Shown here: positions 6,521 to 9,130 of the stretch, one piece after another | Layout: each line of letters begins with the position of its first letter | Numbering within the stretch: the first letter of the stretch is position 1 | NCBI GenBank assembly: GCA_050944455.1 | Contig: JBMNRC010000041.1 | Location: forward strand, 1 to 9,130 | From: Anthropogastromicrobium sp050944455 | GTDB taxonomy: Bacteria; Bacillota; Clostridia; Lachnospirales; Lachnospiraceae | Reading direction: 5' to 3' | Length of the DNA: 9,130 nt | The notes under the pieces: model-generated | The model's input: the letters and a program-made list of their open reading frames with translations, nothing else | Databases searched by the model: none | Told to the model about the DNA's origin: nothing | Position numbers and translations under genes: made by a program

Positions 6521-7663
6521 TTATTCAGCCTCGTAGTTTGTGATGTACTGCTCAATAAGCTCATCGTAAGTGCCGTCCGCCTTCATATCAGCAAGGGCGT
6601 CGTTGATGGCGTTCAGCAGGACCTCGTCATCCTTCGGCATCGCAATGCCGTACTGCTCGACATCGAATTCAAACTGGGAGCCGTCCAGAACGGTCAGCTG
6701 GCCTTCATAGATCTTCGCGAAACTCTCCGCGGGAACCTCATCGATGATCACAGCGTCATTCTTGCCGTTCACAAGGTCCGCGACTGCCTGGTTGAAACTT
6801 GCGACGGATACAACCGCGGAGTCATTGATTTCGCGGGCGATGGTCTCGCCGGTAGTCCCGGACTGTACGCCAATCGCGTCGCAGTTCTTCAGATCATCGA
6901 GATCCTGGATATCGCTGTCCGAGGTGACAAGGACGGACTGAGTCGCGTCGTAATACGGATCGGAGAAGTTGACGGCTTCTTCTCTCTCCTCGGTGATGGT
7001 CATGCCGGTTGCGGCAACGTCGATCTTGGTACCCAGCGCGGCGATGATCCCGTCAAAATCCATATCCTGGATTTCAATATCGACGCCGAGCCTGAGACCG
7101 ATCTCGTTCATCATGGCAACGTCGAAGCCTGTGGCATTGGTCTCGTTGGAGGTGATGGCCTCGAAGTCTTCCGTGCCGTCGCCGACATACTCAAACGGAG
7201 GGAAGGTGGCGTTCAGGCCGACCGTCAGCACACCGTCGGACAGATACTTGGATTCGGAGAGGTCAATCTCCTCACTGACGGACTCTGCCTCGGAATCCGG
7301 TTCAACCGACTCGGCTTCAGAGGTTTCATCAGCTGCGGAAGTATCCGACGCAGCCGTTGTCTCATCCGCTGCCGCAGTGGTTGCCGATGCGGTCGTGGAC
7401 GCTGCAGTGGTCTCATCTGCCTCGGTGGTCTCCTCAGCCGCGGTTGTTGTCGACGCGGCCGTGGACGCTGCAGTGGTCTCATCTGCCTCGGTGGTCTCCT
7501 CAGCCGCGGCGGTGGTTGTCGATGCGGCTGTGGAAGCCGCGGTGGATGCCGCTGTGGTTGTCGTGGAAGCTGCTGTCGTGCTGCTGTCGGACTTGCTGCC
7601 GCAGCCCGCAAAAGAAGCAGCCATTAATCCTGCCAATACAAACGATAATACCTGTTTTTTCAT
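6521..7663 (-). CDS. Polar amino acid ABC transporter, solute-binding lipoprotein with Thr/Ala/Glu-rich spacer
   Basis: Membrane-anchored receptor that captures a polar amino acid outside the cell. From ATG 7663 it has 380 residues: signal peptide MKKQVLSFVLAGLMAASF, lipobox FAGC (Cys21), a spacer of Thr, Ala, Ser, Glu and Asp at about 22-137, then a family-3 solute-binding domain to the end. The domain shows VGLNATFPPFEY, FDVAMMNEIGLRLG, DGIIAALGTKIDVAATGMTI, FSDPYY and IGVQSGTTGE, all characteristic of the family. An ATG at 7669 directly abuts AGGAGG (7670-7675), leaving no spacing, so the ATG at 7663 with 6 nt spacing is preferred. The permease and ATPase follow. Ligand identity is not settled by the sequence. 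The spacer resembles that of the BMP lipoprotein at 1-859. Confidence 0.94.
   Translation of the reverse strand: MKKQVLSFVLAGLMAASFAGCGSKSDSSTTAASTTTTAASTAASTAASTTTAAAEETTEADETTAASTAASTTTAAEETTEADETTAASTTASATTAAADETTAASDTSAADETSEAESVEPDSEAESVSEEIDLSESKYLSDGVLTVGLNATFPPFEYVGDGTEDFEAITSNETNATGFDVAMMNEIGLRLGVDIEIQDMDFDGIIAALGTKIDVAATGMTITEEREEAVNFSDPYYDATQSVLVTSDSDIQDLDDLKNCDAIGVQSGTTGETIAREINDSAVVSVASFNQAVADLVNGKNDAVIIDEVPAESFAKIYEGQLTVLDGSQFEFDVEQYGIAMPKDDEVLLNAINDALADMKADGTYDELIEQYITNYEAE
7394..7509 (-). repeat. 66-bp tandem duplication in the lipoprotein spacer
   Basis: A 50-bp block at 7394-7443 recurs without mismatch at 7460-7509, and the following bases remain similar, giving a 66-bp (22-residue) period. 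It encodes the TTEADETTAAST-type unit twice. The exact identity implies recent duplication or active homogenisation, and the spacer length probably varies between strains. Confidence 0.9.
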
Positions 7664-7712
7664 CTTCATCCTCCTTGAACGCGGACAGCCTTTAAAGCTC
7701 CGCGCTGATTGT

Positions 7713-7741
7713 TTTTTACACTATTTTTCTGATTATTTCAA
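7713..7741 (-). promoter_or_regulatory. Putative promoter of the amino acid importer operon
   Basis: On the minus strand, TTGAAA (7736-7741), a 17-bp spacer and TAAAAA (7713-7718) precede the lipoprotein gene. Transcription would start near 7706, giving a leader of about 43 nt. The -35 match is good and the -10 match is moderate. Confidence 0.5.
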
Positions 7742-7753
7742 GAAAGAATAGTG
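7719..7753. promoter_or_regulatory. Inverted repeat overlapping the importer promoter (candidate operator)
   Basis: cactatttttct (7719-7730) is mirrored by agaaagaatagtg (7741-7753), with seven perfect outer base pairs (cactatt/aatagtg) and a one-base offset inside. It covers the promoter spacer and abuts or overlaps the -35 box. A regulator bound here would block the promoter. The regulator is not identifiable. Confidence 0.45.
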
Positions 7754-8172
7754 ACAAAATATGTATATTTATATCCGGCTTTGCTGTGCATAATTGCGTT
7801 ATTGTACTGTATTTAACCCTATTTTCGGATTTCTATTGATTTTATTTACGTTTTTCGTTATGCATATATTCATTTATATCTGTATATTTCTGCTGATAAC
7901 TTCTTTTTATACAGATCAAAAGGAAATCCAATATAAAATCCGGGAAACGTGTCACCGGATTCAGGCGGCAGGAACATCTGTCCATGCCATCCGATCCCGG
8001 ATACGGCCCTGGCCGGAAATCATTCCGACGCCGTTCCCGGCTGCCGTCCCGCCAGAACATCCCCTTCTGTCAGAGCATCTCCTTCTTGCCGGAGTATTCC
8101 CTGCCGCAGGAATCCGCTGTACGTCCGGCGCCTGTCTGCCGGAGAGAAAGGAAAGACGGCTTCCCGCTGTAC
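7754..8172. other. Non-coding interval: AT-rich half, then GC-rich half
   Basis: Bases 7754-7940 are strikingly AT-rich and hold a 9-bp inverted repeat, atctgtata (7878-7886) with tatacagat (7908-7916). Bases 7941-8172 are GC-rich. Open frames here have no good ribosome site and no recognisable protein: the plus-strand frame at 7794-8249 runs into a tRNA gene, and the minus-strand ATG at 8060 abuts its purine run. I see no supported gene. Confidence 0.6.
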
Positions 8173-8201
8173 AAAAAAAGAAGCATCTTTTCAGATGCTT
8201 C
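8173..8201 (-). terminator. Intrinsic terminator of the rRNA/tRNA cluster
   Basis: On the minus strand a perfect 9-bp stem, GAAGCATCT/AGATGCTTC with a 4-nt loop (8180-8201), is followed by seven T (8173-8179). It starts 6 nt past the discriminator base of tRNA-Arg, so it ends the cluster transcript. Confidence 0.93.
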
Positions 8202-8207
8202 CTGAAA

Positions 8208-8281
<74 letters not shown>

Positions 8282-8285
8282 TTAA

Positions 8286-8358
8286 TGGGGCCTACAGGAC
8301 TCGAACCTGTGACCCTCTGCTTGTAAGGCAGATGCTCTCCCAGCTGAGCTAAGACCCC
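8286..8358 (-). tRNA. tRNA-Val (anticodon TAC)
   Basis: Full cloverleaf: acceptor GGGGTCT/AGGCCCC, anticodon stem TCTGC/GCAGA with loop CTTACAA, and T-arm ACAGG/CCTGT with loop TTCGAGT. The discriminator is A. CCA is not encoded. Confidence 0.95.
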
Positions 8359-8395
8359 AGCCTGTATTAGCCTGTATTGCTGAATCTCTTCAGCA
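8359..8395 (-). repeat. tRNA Asp-Val spacer: 10-bp tandem repeat and hairpin
   Basis: agcctgtatt occurs twice in tandem (8359-8368 and 8369-8378). Next to it, tgctgaa/ttcagca (8378-8384 and 8389-8395) forms a perfect 7-bp stem with a 4-nt loop immediately 3' of tRNA-Asp. There is no T-run, so a processing signal is more likely than a terminator. Confidence 0.5.
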
Positions 8396-8396
8396 G

Positions 8397-8470
8397 CGAC
8401 CCGAAAGGGGATCGAACCCTTGACCTCCGCCGTGACAGGGCGGCGCTCTAACCAGCTGAGCCACCGGGCC
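8397..8470 (-). tRNA. tRNA-Asp (anticodon GTC)
   Basis: Full cloverleaf: acceptor GGCCCGG/TCGGGTC with two G-U pairs, anticodon stem CCGCC/GGCGG with loop CTGTCAC, and T-arm AAGGG/CCCTT. The discriminator is G, as expected for Asp. CCA is not encoded. It is the first tRNA after the internal promoter at 8485-8513. Confidence 0.95.
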
Positions 8471-8484
8471 AAATCGCAACAAAC

Positions 8485-8513
8485 AATATAACTCGGACTC
8501 CAGGCTTTGTCAA
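8485..8513 (-). promoter_or_regulatory. Strong promoter match inside the tRNA cluster
   Basis: On the minus strand, a perfect TTGACA (8508-8513), a 17-bp spacer and TATATT (8485-8490, five of six to consensus) are seen. Transcription would start near 8478, about 8 nt before tRNA-Asp, and would produce Asp-Val-Arg up to the terminator at 8173-8201. The 73-nt gap between the Met/Ile and Asp tRNAs, wider than the other gaps in the cluster, is the space this promoter occupies. Confidence 0.72.
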
Positions 8514-8543
8514 TGCCTGAAATCAGGTTTGAATCAGGTCGAG

Positions 8544-8617
8544 TGGACCTTCGGGGACTCGAACCCGGGACCGATCGGTTATGAGCCGACTGCTCTAACC
8601 AACTGAGCTAAAGGTCC
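8544..8617 (-). tRNA. tRNA with anticodon CAT (Ile2 favoured; elongator Met possible)
   Basis: Full cloverleaf: acceptor GGACCTT/AAGGTCC, anticodon stem GTCGG/CCGAT with loop CTCATAA, and T-loop TTCGAGT. A fully paired G1-C72 and the lack of three G-C pairs at the base of the anticodon stem exclude initiator tRNA. Consecutive C4-G69 and C5-G68 pairs are features used by TilS in E. coli to recognise tRNA-Ile2 for lysidine modification, which favours Ile2 reading AUA. The discriminator is A. CCA is not encoded. Confidence 0.85.
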
Positions 8618-8620
8618 AAA

Positions 8621-8693
8621 AGCCGATGATCGGACTCGAACCGATAACCTGCTGATTACAAATCAGCTGCTCTGCCAATTGAGCCACATCGGC
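8621..8693 (-). tRNA. tRNA-Thr (anticodon TGT)
   Basis: Full cloverleaf: acceptor GCCGATG/CATCGGC, anticodon stem GCTGA/TCAGC with loop TTTGTAA, and T-arm ATCGG/CCGAT. The discriminator is T. It is 3 nt from the 5' end of the next tRNA. CCA is not encoded. Confidence 0.95.
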
Positions 8694-8714
8694 ACACCGG
8701 ATTCAGAAACCTGA

Positions 8715-8786
8715 TGACTCCGAGCAGGTTCGAACTGCTGTTACCGCCGTGAAAGGGCGGTGTCTTAACCGCTTGACTACGGAGCC
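8715..8786 (-). tRNA. tRNA-Glu (anticodon TTC)
   Basis: Full cloverleaf: acceptor GGCTCCG/CGGAGTC, anticodon stem CCGCC/GGCGG with loop CTTTCAC, and T-arm AGCAG/CTGCT with loop TTCGAAC. The discriminator is A. CCA is not encoded. Confidence 0.95.
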
Positions 8787-8790
8787 TCAA

Positions 8791-8862
8791 CTCCTCAAGT
8801 AGGGCTCGAACCTACAACACCTCGGTTAACAGCCGAGTGCTCTGCCATTGAGCTATTGAGGA
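8791..8862 (-). tRNA. tRNA-Asn (anticodon GTT)
   Basis: Full cloverleaf: acceptor TCCTCAA/TTGAGGA, anticodon stem CTCGG/CCGAG with loop CTGTTAA, and T-arm GTAGG/CCTAC with loop TTCGAGC. The discriminator is G, as usual for Asn. It is the first tRNA after the 23S gene. CCA is not encoded. Confidence 0.95.
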
Positions 8863-9009
8863 ATATTGCTTTTGCTCTTGCCTTACTGTGGCTTTTCTTC
8901 TGATATACTGTTCAAGGCAAAAGCCCTGACATGTACCCTAAAAACTGCATATCAGCAATGACCATTGTATCCGCTTTTCCTATCCTTTTCAACCCCCAGG
9001 CACCTGCCT
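8863..9009 (-). other. Spacer between 23S rRNA and tRNA-Asn, with processing-stem candidate and no 5S rRNA
   Basis: The 147-bp spacer contains no 5S rRNA hallmark. It holds GATATGCAGTTTTTAGGG (minus strand, about 8937-8954), the reverse complement of the AAAACTGCATA-type motif common in Bacillota 16S-23S spacers, so it may pair with the 5' flank of 23S to form the pre-23S processing stem. An 8-bp inverted repeat, gcttttgc (8868-8875) with gcaaaagc (8917-8924), lies just before tRNA-Asn. A GC-rich hairpin, ccaggc/gcctgg, sits at 8996-9011. Confidence 0.6.
8964..8992 (-). promoter_or_regulatory. Promoter match between 23S rRNA and the tRNA genes
   Basis: On the minus strand, TTGAAA (8987-8992), a 17-bp spacer and TACAAT (8964-8969) are seen, each box matching five of six consensus positions. 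Transcription would start near 8957 and could express the tRNAs independently of the rRNA promoter. Confidence 0.55.
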
Positions 9010-9130
9010 GGTTAAGCCCTCGACCGATTAGTAGCAGTCAGCTCCGCGCATTGCTGCGCTTCCACCTCTGCCCTATCTACCTTGTAGTCTTCAAGGGGTC
9101 TTACTTCTCGCGAATGGGATATCTCTTCTT
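9010..9130 (-). rRNA. 23S rRNA, 3' end (partial; remainder off window)
   Basis: The minus strand reads as the last helices of 23S domain VI: the AAGTAAGACCCCTTGAAGAC region, GGTAGATAGG, AAGCGCAGCAATGCG and TACTAATCGGTCGAGG, ending in GGCTTAACC, which normally pairs with the GGTTAAG at the 23S 5' end. About 120 nt are visible. The mature 3' end is placed near 9010 by that terminal helix and may be off by a few bases. Confidence 0.95.

Noticed and set aside
8127..8144. Another gcgcctgtctg near the tRNA terminator, resembling the 62-bp-period repeat
   Set aside because: Only 11 bp match, without the rest of the repeat; consistent with chance in GC-rich DNA.

Overview
The window looks like chromosomal DNA of a moderately GC-rich Bacillota bacterium, probably of the Clostridia (a Lachnospiraceae-like gut anaerobe would fit). 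This is an inference from strong AGGAGG-type ribosome binding sites, sigma-A-type promoters, lipoprotein-anchored solute-binding proteins, a DegV-family protein and tRNA genes without encoded CCA. No gene here fixes the species.

Layout. (1) 1-859, minus: the N-terminal part of a BMP/PnrA-type nucleoside-binding lipoprotein with a very long Thr/Glu/Ala pentapeptide-repeat spacer; its C-terminus lies off the window. (2) 860-1072: a divergent promoter region with an 11-bp inverted repeat. (3) 1073-3367, plus: a two-gene unit with a CbxX/CfqX-type AAA ATPase carrying an unrecognised N-terminal region, then a PHP-family histidinol-phosphatase-like hydrolase. A strong hairpin at 3475-3511 serves as a two-way terminator with (4) 3538-4413, minus: a DegV-family fatty-acid-binding protein with its own promoter. 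(5) 4565-4849: a non-coding gap with a palindrome and three repeat copies spaced at exactly 62 bp. (6) 4850-7663, minus: a polar amino acid ABC importer in the order solute-binding lipoprotein, permease, ATPase. The lipoprotein has a repeat-rich Thr/Ala/Glu spacer like that of the BMP protein. (7) 7664-8172: the AT-rich promoter region of the importer, then GC-rich sequence with no credible gene. (8) 8173-9130, minus: the distal end of an rRNA operon. This is the 3' end of 23S rRNA, a spacer without 5S rRNA, seven tRNA genes (Asn, Glu, Thr, CAT-anticodon Ile2/Met, Asp, Val, Arg) and a textbook intrinsic terminator.

How the parts work together. The ABC genes form one importer: the lipoprotein captures a polar amino acid, the permease forms the channel and the ATPase drives uptake. 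The BMP protein would feed a separate nucleoside importer encoded off the window. The AAA ATPase and PHP hydrolase are co-transcribed, but their joint role is unknown. The tRNA cluster can be read through from the rRNA operon, and it also contains two good internal promoter matches (8964-8992 and 8485-8513), so it may be two or three transcription units.

Nothing here is a clearly new system. The items most worth a second look are the repeat spacers shared by two unrelated lipoproteins, the AAA/PHP pair, the 62-bp-period repeat, and the missing 5S rRNA with promoters inside the tRNA cluster.
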